In this document: in pieces, positions 34,011-42,153 of the stretch
Layout: the number at the start of each line of letters is the position of its first letter
How positions within the stretch are numbered: the first letter of the stretch is position 1
DNA from: Deltaproteobacteria bacterium
GTDB taxonomy: Bacteria > UBA10199 > GCA-002796325 > JACPFF01
Direction of reading: 5' to 3'
Length of the DNA: 50,735 nucleotides
NCBI GenBank assembly: GCA_016183065.1
Contig: JACPFF010000001.1
Span: 1-50,735 of the forward strand
Notes under the pieces: generated by a model
What the model saw: the letters and a program-made list of their open reading frames with translations, nothing else
Told to the model about the DNA's origin: nothing
Database searches by the model: none
Program-made: the position numbers and the translations under genes

Positions 34011-34651
34011 TCCAGATTATCCCCTCGATTCTCTCATGCGACTTTGGCCGACTCGCGGAGGAGATCCGTGCGGTCGAAGCCGCAGGGGCCGATGCCATCC
34101 ATATCGATGTCATGGATGGTCATTTTGTCCCGAATATTTCGATCGGCATTCCGATTGTGCGCGCAGTACGGGCGGTCACGCAGTTGCCGATCGATTGCCA
34201 CCTGATGATCGCACATCCCACGCAATATCTGCGGGCCTTTGCGGAAGCGGGCGCCGACTGGATCTCCGTCCATGTCGAGACCTGCGATCTTGCAACCGCA
34301 CTGCCGGCGATCCGCGCCCTGGGATGCCGCGCGGGCGCCGTCCTCAATCCGCCGACACCGGTGGCTGCCGTGCTCCCATACATTGGAGAAGCCGATTTTT
34401 TTCTCGTCATGTCGGTGGATCCCGGCTTTGCCGGACAACGCTTTCTCCCGGAGGCTCTTGAAAAAATCCGCACCCTGCAGCACGCCCTCCATGCCCGCAC
34501 CCCGGCAACCCCGATCCAGATCGATGGCGGGATAACGATCGAGAATGTCGGTCGCGCCAAGGCCGCCGGGGCCTCCCTGATCGTTGCCGCCAGCGCCATC
34601 TTTCAAGGCCGGGATTATGCCGCCACGATTGCGGCATTGCGCACTGGATAG
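34007..34651 (+). CDS. rpe: Ribulose-phosphate 3-epimerase
   Basis: It interconverts ribulose 5-phosphate and xylulose 5-phosphate. The 214-residue TIM barrel shows IIPSILSCDFGRL, HIDVMDGHFVPNIS (metal His and Asp), CHLMIAHP, MSVDPGFAGQRF and IDGGITIENV. It ends the + strand operon that starts at 27.3 kb and converges on cysS. Confidence 0.97.
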   Translation: MIQIIPSILSCDFGRLAEEIRAVEAAGADAIHIDVMDGHFVPNISIGIPIVRAVRAVTQLPIDCHLMIAHPTQYLRAFAEAGADWISVHVETCDLATALPAIRALGCRAGAVLNPPTPVAAVLPYIGEADFFLVMSVDPGFAGQRFLPEALEKIRTLQHALHARTPATPIQIDGGITIENVGRAKAAGASLIVAASAIFQGRDYAATIAALRTG

Positions 34652-34686
34652 AGAGCCCGTAGCAATCAACGGTCCCGATCGTACCA

Positions 34687-36165
34687 TTACTCAACATGCC
34701 ATTCGGTGGTGCCATCGGCGCGGTCTTTGAAGCTCACGCCCATGGCCGTCAGTTGATCGCGAATCTGGTCAGCTGTGGCAAAGTCCTTTGTCCTCCGCGC
34801 GGTGTTGCGTTGCGCGATCAGCTGCTCGACCGTGGCATGATCCACTCCGCGTTTGCCGAGGGCCATGGCCTTCATTCGCTCCCGGAAATCTGCCGCATCG
34901 CTCCCGAAGAGACCGAGAATCCGGTGGCACTGCTGCCGCAGCGTGCTCCAGGCCATCTGAATCCAGTGATGGATCGGTCCGTGGCGACCATGTTGCGTAT
35001 CGAGATACCGGTTGAGATCGCGGACGAGTTCAAACATCATCCCGAAAACCTTCGGTGTATTGAGATCGTCGTCGAGCGCCTCGTGGAGTTCCTCGTGAAA
35101 GGTCTGTAATCGACGCACCAGCGGGCGGGCCTCGTCCGGCAGCGTTTTGGGAGGGGCTGCGGGAAAGGCTCCCGCCGTGGCCTGACCGAGGCGGCCGGTC
35201 GCATCATAGAAACGCGTCACGGCGCGGCCCATATCGGTGAGCGCCATGGTACTGAAATCGAGTGGTGAACGGTAGTGACTGGAAAGGAGAAAATAGCGGA
35301 TCACTTCGGCATCGTACTGTTGCAACGCCTCGCTCGTCCTGAAATAGTTGCCGAGCGACTTGCTCATTTTTTCACTGTCGATCGTCAGACTGCCGTTGTG
35401 CATCCAACAACGGACAAACGGCGTGCCACTGGCCCCTTCGGCCTGCGCAATCTCGTTTTCGTGATGCGGAAAGATCAGATCACGACCGCCCCCATGGATG
35501 TCAATCGGCTGCCCGAGATACTTTGTGGACATGGCCGAGCACTCGATGTGCCATCCCGGACGACCTGGCCCCCAGGGACTGGGCCACGACGGCTCGTCCG
35601 GTTTTGCGCGTTTCCACAGCGCGAAATCGAGCGGGTCCCGTTTTGCCTCGTTGGCCTCGACCCGCGCGCCCACGGCCAGTTCCTCGATCTTTTTCCCCGA
35701 CAATTGGCCATAGTCCGCACATGTGCGGACCGCGTAGAAGACATCGCCCTGGGTCTCATACGCCAATCCACGCGCCATCAGCGTTTCAATCATGGCGATC
35801 ATGTCGCCAATGTGTGCACTGGCACGTGGCTCGACATCGGGCTTCACCGTGCCGAGACGCTCCATATCCCGCGAGTACTCGGCGATATATTTTTCCGCCA
35901 CCGCCGTCCAGGGAACGCCGTCCTGGTTGGCTCTCCGGATGATCTTGTCGTCAACATCGGTATAATTCTTGACGTAGGTCACCTGGAATCCGCGATGCCG
36001 GAGGTAACGGACGATCGTGTCAAATACGATGGCCGCCCGCGCGTGCCCCAAGTGCGTGGAGTCCCACACGGTCACCCCGCAGACGTAGATGCCGACCTTG
36101 GGTGGCCGCTGCGGAGCAAAGGGTTCCTTGCAGCGGGTCAGCGTGTTGTACAATCGCAGTGTCAT
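34687..36165 (-). CDS. cysS: Cysteinyl-tRNA synthetase
   Basis: It charges tRNA-Cys. The 492-residue protein has the zinc Cys and HIGH region YVCGVTVWDSTHLGHARAA, GPGRPGWHIECSAMS, GGGRDLIFPHHENEIAQ and KMSKS (SEKMSKSLGN). The C-terminal anticodon domain ends in NTARRTKDFATADQIRDQL. Length is normal. It lies 7 bases after ispF, in the order carD-ispD-ispF-cysS. Confidence 0.97.
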   Translation of the reverse strand: MTLRLYNTLTRCKEPFAPQRPPKVGIYVCGVTVWDSTHLGHARAAIVFDTIVRYLRHRGFQVTYVKNYTDVDDKIIRRANQDGVPWTAVAEKYIAEYSRDMERLGTVKPDVEPRASAHIGDMIAMIETLMARGLAYETQGDVFYAVRTCADYGQLSGKKIEELAVGARVEANEAKRDPLDFALWKRAKPDEPSWPSPWGPGRPGWHIECSAMSTKYLGQPIDIHGGGRDLIFPHHENEIAQAEGASGTPFVRCWMHNGSLTIDSEKMSKSLGNYFRTSEALQQYDAEVIRYFLLSSHYRSPLDFSTMALTDMGRAVTRFYDATGRLGQATAGAFPAAPPKTLPDEARPLVRRLQTFHEELHEALDDDLNTPKVFGMMFELVRDLNRYLDTQHGRHGPIHHWIQMAWSTLRQQCHRILGLFGSDAADFRERMKAMALGKRGVDHATVEQLIAQRNTARRTKDFATADQIRDQLTAMGVSFKDRADGTTEWHVE

Positions 36166-36172
36166 AGCATGC

Positions 36173-36670
36173 TCACGGTACGGGCCGCATCACCAGAAGG
36201 GCGGTGGCCAGGGCGGCAATCCCCTCTCCACGTCCCAATGCACCGAGTTGTTCGTTCGTCGTTGCCTTGATACCGACTCGTGATGCAGTGATCTCGAGCG
36301 TTGCGGCAATCTCCGCCTTCATCGCCGGAATATATTCCGCCACTCTTGGCCGCTGCGCAATGAGCGCCACATCGAGATTGCCGACAACGAATCCCGCGTT
36401 CGTGATCTGTTGCGCGACGTCGCGCAGCAAACATACGCTCGAGATGTCCCGATATTGCGGATCCGTATTGGGAAAATAGTGCCCGATGTCTGGAAGCCCT
36501 GCCGCCCCCAAGAGCGCATCCATGGCGGCGTGCAGGAGAACGTCCGCGTCGGAATGGCCTTGGAGCCCGGCAGCATCCGGAATCACCACCCCTCCCAGTA
36601 CCAGTGGGCGGCCCCCGCCAAACCGGTGGATATCGTACCCGATGCCGATCCGAAACGGTATGTCAGCCAT
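36173..36670 (-). CDS. ispF: 2-C-methyl-D-erythritol 2,4-cyclodiphosphate synthase
   Basis: It cyclises CDP-ME-2-phosphate in the MEP isoprenoid pathway. The 165-residue protein has the zinc site Asp13-x-His15 (GIGYDIHRF), the third ligand in LQGHSDADVLLHA, DIGHYFPNTDP and IKATTNEQLGALGRGEG. The start at 36670 overlaps the end of ispD by 8 bases; a longer frame upstream is a shadow of ispD. Confidence 0.97.
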   Translation of the reverse strand: MADIPFRIGIGYDIHRFGGGRPLVLGGVVIPDAAGLQGHSDADVLLHAAMDALLGAAGLPDIGHYFPNTDPQYRDISSVCLLRDVAQQITNAGFVVGNLDVALIAQRPRVAEYIPAMKAEIAATLEITASRVGIKATTNEQLGALGRGEGIAALATALLVMRPVP

Positions 36671-37352
36671 CTCCCCCTCGTTCCAGAAGGACCTCTGCCA
36701 AGCGGAGGTCTTCCGGCGTCGTGATTTTGAGGTTCCAGCGGGAGCCGTGCACCACTGCCACGCGCACACCGAACGCCTCCACCAATGCCGCCTCATCGGT
36801 CCCGACAAGCCCCTGCGCATCGGCATGCGCCATGGCCCGGCAGAGGAGTTCGTATGCAATAACCTGTGGCGTTTGCGCCAGCCAAATCGTCTCGCGCGGC
36901 ACGGTCTCGAGAATATGATGATCGGCGTGGACCACCTTGACCGTATCGGCGGCAGGGACGGCCACAATGGCCGCCCCTTCCTGCATGGCTCTCTCGACAC
37001 AGCGGTCGATCGTCGCCGGTGCAATCAACGGCCGCGCGGCATCGTGCACAGCCACAAAGTCGCAGCGGCTCGAAATCGCTTCAAGCCCGCACCGCACCGA
37101 GGTCTGCCGCGTCTCCCCACCGGCCACGACACAGCGGACTTTCGGGTGTTGCGCCATCACGGTCTGCTCGACCTCGGTGATGCGTCCGGGGGCGACCACT
37201 AGCACAATCCCGTCGATCCGCGTGGCCGCGGCGAGGCGCGCCACACTCAGCGCAAGGATCGACTCTCCACCGAGAAAGAGGTACGGTTTCGGGGTCTCAC
37301 CTCCCATCCGCATACCAGCACCGGCCGCGGGAATAATGGCAATCGTCCGCAT
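36663..37352 (-). CDS. ispD: 2-C-methyl-D-erythritol 4-phosphate cytidylyltransferase
   Basis: It makes CDP-methylerythritol in the MEP pathway. The 229-residue protein has the CTP loop IIPAAGAGMRMGGETPKPYL, TRQTSVRCGLEA, VAVHDAARPL and TDEAALVEAFG. The ATG sits close behind the carD terminator without a clear Shine-Dalgarno sequence. Transcription must come from read-through or a promoter overlapping the hairpin. Confidence 0.96.
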   Translation of the reverse strand: MRTIAIIPAAGAGMRMGGETPKPYLFLGGESILALSVARLAAATRIDGIVLVVAPGRITEVEQTVMAQHPKVRCVVAGGETRQTSVRCGLEAISSRCDFVAVHDAARPLIAPATIDRCVERAMQEGAAIVAVPAADTVKVVHADHHILETVPRETIWLAQTPQVIAYELLCRAMAHADAQGLVGTDEAALVEAFGVRVAVVHGSRWNLKITTPEDLRLAEVLLERGGDG

Positions 37353-37367
37353 GGGCCGCTGATAAAA

Positions 37368-37396
37368 AAACCCCTTGCGTCATGCAAGGGGTTTTT
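37368..37396 (-). terminator. Rho-independent terminator between carD and ispD
   Basis: CCCCTTGC (37371-37378), a five-base loop and GCAAGGGG (37384-37391) are flanked by A7 and T5. The hairpin works in both directions, but on the - strand it follows carD and gives a seven-U tail. Confidence 0.85.
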
Positions 37397-37430
37397 CACG
37401 AAACCGACGTGAGCCCTTCTTCACTCCGTC

Positions 37431-37940
37431 TCATGCAGCGGCAAAGAGGCGATCAATCTCCTCCGACACATCCGTTTCCTTTTTCTTCTGCGCAATGGCC
37501 AATTCCTTGATCAGGAGCGTCCGCGCAGAATCGAGCATCTTCCGCTCGCCGAAGGAGAGTTCCTTTTCGTAGCGGAGCAGCGAGAGATCGCGCAAGACCT
37601 CGGCGATTTCGTACACCGACCCCGTTTTGATCTTGTCCATATACTCCCGATAGCGCCGATTCCAGGTCTGGTTGTCGATGGCAATGTCGCGCTCCATGAG
37701 GATTTCGTAGACGGTCTCCACTTCCTCCTGCCCGATGACTTCCCGCAGGCCAACCGCCCGGACGTTATCGGTGGGGACCATGATGGTCATGCCATTGTCC
37801 ATCACCTTGAGGATGTAGAACTGCTGCTTCTGTCCGGAGATCTCGCGCGATTCGATGGAGTGGACCTTCGTCACCCCATGCGCGGGATAGACCGCAATAT
37901 CTCCGACTTTAAACTCTTGCTGCTGCTGACGGCCACGCAT
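37431..37940 (-). CDS. CarD/CdnL-family RNA polymerase-binding regulator
   Basis: The 169-residue protein has the Tudor-like RNAP beta-binding domain (FKVGDIAVYPAHGVTKVHSI through MTIMVPTDNVRAVGLR). A helical DNA-contacting domain (TWNRRYREYMDKIKTGSV, LSFGERKMLDSARTLL) follows. CarD/CdnL stabilises open promoter complexes, notably at rRNA promoters. It has its own promoter and a strong terminator, so it is largely monocistronic upstream of ispD. ATG at 37940 follows GGGAGG. Confidence 0.96.
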   Translation of the reverse strand: MRGRQQQQEFKVGDIAVYPAHGVTKVHSIESREISGQKQQFYILKVMDNGMTIMVPTDNVRAVGLREVIGQEEVETVYEILMERDIAIDNQTWNRRYREYMDKIKTGSVYEIAEVLRDLSLLRYEKELSFGERKMLDSARTLLIKELAIAQKKKETDVSEEIDRLFAAA

Positions 37941-38019
37941 TGAAAACCTCCCTTAGACGCAGTGTGCTGCACAAAAAATAGGCATTTTCTTGGCGAATAG
38001 TTTTCCTAATATACTTTTT

Positions 38020-38036
38020 GATAACAAACGGTTATC
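38020..38036. promoter_or_regulatory. Dyad GATAAC-N5-GTTATC in the carD leader
   Basis: A perfect 6-bp inverted repeat lies downstream of the carD promoter, about 80 bases before the start codon. It could be an operator or a weak stem; nothing else identifies it. Confidence 0.35.
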
Positions 38037-38063
38037 GATTTTCTCTTCTGAAAAACAGGGCGC

Positions 38064-38092
38064 TCTATACCACAATTTTTGGCGTCGGTCAA
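38064..38092 (-). promoter_or_regulatory. Sigma-70 promoter for carD
   Basis: On the - strand TTGACC is followed by 17 bases and TATAGA. Transcription would start near 38057, leaving a leader of about 115 bases that is AT-rich. Spacing and both boxes are close to consensus. Confidence 0.65.
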
Positions 38093-38179
38093 AAAAATCG
38101 ACATCCCGCACAAAACGGCATTTGAGGTGGCGGATCCACTCTCGCACGATAACCCTGCAACCTGTCGGGGAAAAAAATC

Positions 38180-38255
38180 TGGTGGTCAGGGACGGAATCG
38201 AACCGCCGACACGTGGATTTTCAGTCCACTGCTCTACCGACTGAGCTACCTGACC
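38180..38255 (-). tRNA. tRNA-Phe (GAA), CCA encoded
   Basis: The 76-base gene has acceptor stem GGTCAGG/CCTGACC, U8-A9, D arm GCTCAGTCGGTAGAGC, anticodon arm GTGGA-CTGAAAA-TCCAC (anticodon GAA) and T arm GGCGG-TTCGATT-CCGTC. Discriminator A and genomic CCA complete it. A run of seven Ts follows on the - strand and could end transcription. Confidence 0.97.
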
Positions 38256-38269
38256 CAACTCAGCGGTTG

Positions 38270-38298
38270 CTATTTGCCCAGCTCTTGGAAAAATGCAA
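38270..38298 (-). promoter_or_regulatory. Probable promoter of tRNA-Phe
   Basis: On the - strand TTGCAT, 17 bases, then AAATAG place the transcription start about 8 bases before the tRNA. The -35 box is fair and the -10 weak. Confidence 0.4.
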
Positions 38299-38412
38299 GT
38301 AGTTCGTATTGCCGTCCCGCGCCTGTTACGCCCCCAGCCCTCGCTCCGGTCGTACATGTACCCTCCACCGCTCCCTTCGCGTCTCTTCGGTGGCACGCGC
38401 GCGCAAACAAAA

Positions 38413-38434
38413 GGGAGCCACGGCCTTGGCTCCC
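38413..38434 (-). terminator. Hairpin terminator downstream of the 38.6-39.4 kb gene
   Basis: GGGAGCCA and TGGCTCCC form an 8-bp stem with a six-base loop; read on the - strand it is followed by TTTTGTTT. It lies in the 336-base gap between tRNA-Phe and the next gene, about 160 bases after that gene's stop. Apart from this hairpin and the tRNA promoter I see nothing else in the gap. Confidence 0.6.
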
Positions 38435-38591
38435 CCAGGGGTCGATCATGTCTCCATGGTTAGTATCGGCAATTGCACGAAAATGTTGCTAAAAAAGAGT
38501 AGCGCACGGAGATTATTATGGTTTTACACTTGTGAGCCCCTCGAAAAACGTCATCCCTTTGATCGCCGGATTCGATGATACACATCGGTTT

Positions 38592-39440
38592 TTAGAGCTG
38601 CCCTTGAGACACTCTCTCTGGAAGGGTCACCGACTCGGTGATCACGGTAATACCATGCACTGCATGATCCGCCTCGACAATGTGCCAGTCGAGCAAGGCC
38701 AGCATGGAGACGAACCAGGGATCTTGTATCAACGGTCTGGAGAAACTCATGCCGCGCAATGGCTGTGTGGGGAGCTCATCGAACGCAAGGTGGTAATGAC
38801 CAAACCACGCCTCCACCGAGGAACCGGACCGTGTCAGCCATGTAATCAGAGAGTCCCCCAATTCACGGGTTGGGTGATGTGCCGTAAAGGTGATTCCAGC
38901 CACCGTGCGCGGCCATCCCTCGGCATTCTTGAGCATGCGGCCAATCTCGGCAACCTGCGTGCTATTGCCGTTCTGTGCGAGGAGGGACTGCAGGAGTCGT
39001 AACACGGACCCGCTCTGACCCCAGGCGGTATGGATCATCTGCCAAAACGCCCATTCATTGCCTCTGACACCCGCGCTCTGGAGCTCGGCATGCACGGCCT
39101 GTAGCTCCGTTAGGCCGCGCGTAATAAGCGTCTGTATCTCCCCCTCTGCCAGCTCCAATCGGGAGAGATCGATGCCGATGGGTCCCTGCGGATCATCGGA
39201 GAGCGTAATCATCGCAGCCATTGTTCGGCAGATGTGGTTAAATTCGGCGCACCGTTGGACATGTTGATAGAGATGATGCCAATGTCTCAGCGTCCCTGCG
39301 GTAGAGTGAATCCCGAACAATGGCCGCGGAACGACCCCGACGTGGGGAATGCCCTCTCCTGTGGCCCTTCCAGGTGGCACCGTGGTTGGTCGCAATCCAC
39401 GGCCCCAGATTGTTAACCCCACGGAGGTCATATGGTTCAC
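38592..39440 (-). CDS. Protein of unknown function
   Basis: The predicted 282-residue chain (GTG start, or ATG at 39431) has no signal peptide or membrane segment. Residues 80-140 look helical (LSRLELAEGEIQTLITRGL, TELQAVHAELQ), and the remainder is mixed (WFVSMLALLDWHIVEADHAV). I do not recognise any family. A later start at MAAMITLSDD (about residue 74) is possible. It has its own terminator and is separated from the next - strand gene by 140 bases. Codon usage seems ordinary. Confidence 0.6.
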   Translation of the reverse strand: MNHMTSVGLTIWGRGLRPTTVPPGRATGEGIPHVGVVPRPLFGIHSTAGTLRHWHHLYQHVQRCAEFNHICRTMAAMITLSDDPQGPIGIDLSRLELAEGEIQTLITRGLTELQAVHAELQSAGVRGNEWAFWQMIHTAWGQSGSVLRLLQSLLAQNGNSTQVAEIGRMLKNAEGWPRTVAGITFTAHHPTRELGDSLITWLTRSGSSVEAWFGHYHLAFDELPTQPLRGMSFSRPLIQDPWFVSMLALLDWHIVEADHAVHGITVITESVTLPERVSQGQL

Positions 39441-39580
39441 CGGTGCGGCCCGCTAACCAAAGGCCCGCATGAGAGCACGGATAAAAAATTATCGCCTTAC
39501 CTAAGGATATTATCGGCCGTATCGAAAAAACGTTGCGTGGTTTCGGAAAAGACTCCCTGACGATCACGGAAAAATACGCG

Positions 39581-39886
39581 CTAATTGATCAAGTGAAACC
39601 GCTCGGCCATCTTGAGCATGGCCTGGGCGGCATTTTCCTCGATGAGATCGCTATATTTTGTCCCATCGATTCGCTCCCAGAAAGCGGCATCTTCCATCTG
39701 GGCGATGTCAAAATCGACCGAACGATAGGCCACGTTCCCTTGGGCCTCCCGAACAATCTGATTGGCAAAGAGATTTTGCGTCCGATCTAGTCCCCGACGA
39801 AAACTGGGGTGGAGAAAGAGGGGGCAATCCCGTTCAATCAGGAGTTCTGTAAGATAGAGAAAGTCTTCTTTGGTCCATCGGCGCAT
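39581..39886 (-). CDS. Small protein of unknown function
   Basis: The 101-residue soluble protein (RRWTKEDFLYLTELLIERD at the start, EENAAQAMLKMAERFHLIN at the end) is acidic and mostly helical. ATG lies 2 bases after the stop of the upstream gene with GGGG close by, so the two are co-translated. I do not recognise the family. Its partner gene is the only functional clue. Confidence 0.65.
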   Translation of the reverse strand: MRRWTKEDFLYLTELLIERDCPLFLHPSFRRGLDRTQNLFANQIVREAQGNVAYRSVDFDIAQMEDAAFWERIDGTKYSDLIEENAAQAMLKMAERFHLIN

Positions 39887-39888
39887 AA

Positions 39889-40335
39889 TTACCCCTTTTT
39901 GGTTTCAAACAGGCCGTTCGGCGCTTGGGCGACCATAGTGGCCGCGGCACTGAAACATTTTGAATAGACGTAGAGAGCGACATCGGTCGCGCCCGCTTCG
40001 GCAAACTTGACGATTTGATCGGCGACTTTCCCGATTTCTCCCCGTGAAATGGCCGCGGCTCCCGAGGCTACCCCACCGTAAATGGCCGCTTTATAACCGG
40101 GGAGTCCCCTCCCCACACCTCGATTGACTGACGCTGGTCCCCGCGCCAATTTCTCCGCCCGCCCATCCTCGAAGCCATCGACTGGACCACCCATTTTCGC
40201 AACGTCCCTAGGCGACCCGGTATCGGACGTTCCAAGACCGGGAACAATAGTCCCCAGCTTGTCAACGGCCTTCCGAAACCCTTCAGGAATATCAAATCCT
40301 AACACACTGTTATTAATAGGTTTTATCGGTGCCAT
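39889..40335 (-). CDS. Gly/Ala-rich protein of unknown function
   Basis: The 148-residue protein has a Gly/Pro-rich first half (VPGLGTSDTGSPRD, GPASVNRGVGRGLPGY). A small-residue helical second half follows (KAAIYGGVASGAAAISRGEI, DVALYVYSKCFSAAATMV). ATG follows GAGGGAG. No signal peptide; the second half could be a peripheral membrane or assembly segment. The family is not recognised. It is coupled to the 101-residue gene and lies 206 bases after the repeat-interrupted gene. Confidence 0.65.
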   Translation of the reverse strand: MAPIKPINNSVLGFDIPEGFRKAVDKLGTIVPGLGTSDTGSPRDVAKMGGPVDGFEDGRAEKLARGPASVNRGVGRGLPGYKAAIYGGVASGAAAISRGEIGKVADQIVKFAEAGATDVALYVYSKCFSAAATMVAQAPNGLFETKKG

Positions 40336-40541
40336 TGCTTTTACTCCCTCTTCTGACTCATCGTTCTGTGGTTATATCCTTGCAATCACCTTGCCATATT
40401 GCAGCCTTTTTCATCCAGCACGAGGAAACCGTCGGCCCTCGCCTTCAGTCTCCCCGTATTATTATTATCGGATGCCACCCCCCGAAAGTTGCGTTGGGGA
40501 CGAAATTCAGGCGGGAAAAACATAAATCAGAAGCAAAATCA

Positions 40542-42104
40542 TCAGACTATCTTCACCTTGCGATGCGTAGAGGCCAAGAAACGCTCCTTTGGTGCTGTGA
40601 CGATGGTTACGTTCGTCATGCCGAGATCTTTTGCATCGCGAATATATTGTACGGCAGCGGTCTGTAATGCCCGCTGATTGACGGTTTTTTGGTATCCGCG
40701 GAGATCGATGACAATGATCACTTCTTCGGGCAACTCACACGGTTCAGATGGGGATCCGTAAAGGCCTCTGAAGAATGCCCTGTCACGGTAAGCACCAGAG
40801 AGGCGTTCTCTGATAGCCGGGAAATTGCTGGAAAATTTATCATCAAATCGGGCAAGGGAGATACGGTAGACCGACTGTCGCGAGGGCCGAAATGAGTGGA
40901 CCACCTCCATCCCATAGGCAAGAGCGATGCGGAGCGGTGCCATACAAGCGAGTCCGCGGATAACGCATTCCGGGTATAAATAGTGCATCTCATGCTGAGG
41001 TAATTGAAGCGTGAGCGGGACAGCGGCATGTTCAGCAGAGACGGTCTGCACAAAGGACAACGAAAATTGCCCCATCGTGATTGTGTCGCCCCCCGCCGGG
41101 AATGTCCGGATGTGCAGCTGATACGGCGCCTCCTCAGGCTCAACAATGGGCTCCGGAGGAGAGGGGTTCGCCACCGGTCGGGGGAGCGCCGAAAGGTCCG
41201 GATGTATCGTCACGGCCTTTTCGTGCACGGCGCCCAACACAACACCATCACCGCCGACGATCACTGCATACGCAAATCCCGCCCGTTGCAGCTCGTCCAG
41301 ACTCTCTTCCACTGCGGCACGCACGTGGGGCCCCACGCCCCAGCCGCACCGCGGCGCTGAGGGGGAGGCTCCATCACACTCCGCACAGTCTTCGACTTTG
41401 CTTCGCGGCCCAGCTGTGCTGGGCCTTGACCCGGCTTTGCCGCTGGAGGGGGCAGTGGCGACGACCGAGTCCGGGCACCCGCGAAGCGGGTGGACGAGGA
41501 AGTCCCCGGAGGCGGAGCCGGAGGGGACATGAGCCCCTCCAATAGTGTGGCTGATCAACGATGTTGCGGGCTTTTCCACGCGAAACATCACGAGATCCCG
41601 CTGGAGTAACGATGCCGAGTGCGACACCACTTGTCGCACCATTCCCCGCAGTGCTGCGACCCCTTTGCCGGTACTTTCACAATCAAAGACAAAATATGTC
41701 ATCTGATCGGGACCACGGATGGCGGTGACAATGGGCGCCCCGCTACTCGTCGAGACGACCGTTATGCGGTTGCTGGCCTGGCGGAGTCTCTCATAGAGCA
41801 CCTGACGTTCACCTTCGGGGCGCAAGGCGTTCCGTTTCAACGCGACCGCGGCAGAGTCTTCAGGCGCGAGCGCGCGCAGGACGTCGCGAATGCCCCCAGG
41901 GGAGATGTCGCGAAAACTATCCGAAAATGAACCCTTTTCAGCACGTCCGGCGATGACGAGCCGCAAGACGTCTTGTGGCAATGCCGCTCGGTCCATGGTC
42001 TGGGCGGCTGGCGGTACTGTCAGTGCCCGCTCTGCCGCTCCCCTTGCCGCTCCCGGACGGAGATGCCGTATGACTCCACCCAAGAACTGTGTCACTCGAC
42101 TCAT
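40542..42104 (-). CDS. Unknown protein carrying an in-frame insertion of the dispersed repeat
   Basis: The 520-residue open frame has an N-terminal part that looks like a globular alpha/beta domain (TVVSTSSGAPIVTAIRG, YFVFDCESTGKGVAALRGM). About 74 residues encoded entirely by repeat copy D follow. The C-terminal part holds beta-rich segments (YAVIVGGDGVVLGAVHEKAV, EEVIIVIDLRGYQKTV, MTNVTIVTAPKERFLAS). Apart from the insert it reads as one soluble protein. No stop or frameshift occurs across the insert. ATG 42104 with AAGGGA upstream is preferred to GTG 42125. I do not recognise the family. Whether the insert is tolerated or the gene is dead cannot be told. Confidence 0.65.
   Translation of the reverse strand: MSRVTQFLGGVIRHLRPGAARGAAERALTVPPAAQTMDRAALPQDVLRLVIAGRAEKGSFSDSFRDISPGGIRDVLRALAPEDSAAVALKRNALRPEGERQVLYERLRQASNRITVVSTSSGAPIVTAIRGPDQMTYFVFDCESTGKGVAALRGMVRQVVSHSASLLQRDLVMFRVEKPATSLISHTIGGAHVPSGSASGDFLVHPLRGCPDSVVATAPSSGKAGSRPSTAGPRSKVEDCAECDGASPSAPRCGWGVGPHVRAAVEESLDELQRAGFAYAVIVGGDGVVLGAVHEKAVTIHPDLSALPRPVANPSPPEPIVEPEEAPYQLHIRTFPAGGDTITMGQFSLSFVQTVSAEHAAVPLTLQLPQHEMHYLYPECVIRGLACMAPLRIALAYGMEVVHSFRPSRQSVYRISLARFDDKFSSNFPAIRERLSGAYRDRAFFRGLYGSPSEPCELPEEVIIVIDLRGYQKTVNQRALQTAAVQYIRDAKDLGMTNVTIVTAPKERFLASTHRKVKIV
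41323..41545 (+). repeat. Hairpin-rich dispersed repeat, copy D (inside a reading frame)
   Basis: It begins ACGTGGGGCCCCAC and continues through GGCTCCATCACACTCCGCAC and the perfect stem GGCCCAGC-TGT-GCTGGGCC. GCCGCTGGAGGGGGCAGTGG, the CCCGC-GAA-GCGGG hairpin and GGAGGCGGAGCC follow, and it ends GAGCCCCTCCAATAG. Both termini match copy C, but the module before the right end is the B-type, not the A/C type. At 223 bases it is not a multiple of three, so the true insertion boundaries or a small target duplication must make up the frame. The host gene is on the - strand. Confidence 0.88.
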
Positions 42105-42153
42105 CGGAAGGTCCCTTTCACTCACACTTCATATCGGCAAGACTGGGAAAACG

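Noticed and set aside
37402-38545. CGACGTGAGCCC at 37406 and GTGAGCCCCTCG at 38531 as solo ends of the dispersed repeat
   Set aside because: Only 10-12 bases match the repeat terminus and no hairpin module adjoins them; not enough to call.
38588-38645. GTTTTTAGAGCT followed by CACCGACTCGGTG, resembling parts of a Cas9 tracrRNA/sgRNA scaffold
   Set aside because: The order and spacing do not form the scaffold fold, most of it lies in the coding end of a - strand gene, and there is no cas gene or CRISPR array in the window.
41081-41545. Open frames on the + strand through repeat copy D and on the - strand through copy C as genes of their own
   Set aside because: They are Arg/Pro/Gly/Ser-rich, exist in several frames at once because of GC content, have no ribosome site, and change with the repeat modules.
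38256-42104. An integrated phage or genomic island with att sites at tRNA-Phe
   Set aside because: No integrase, phage structural gene or second copy of the tRNA 3' end is visible in the window.
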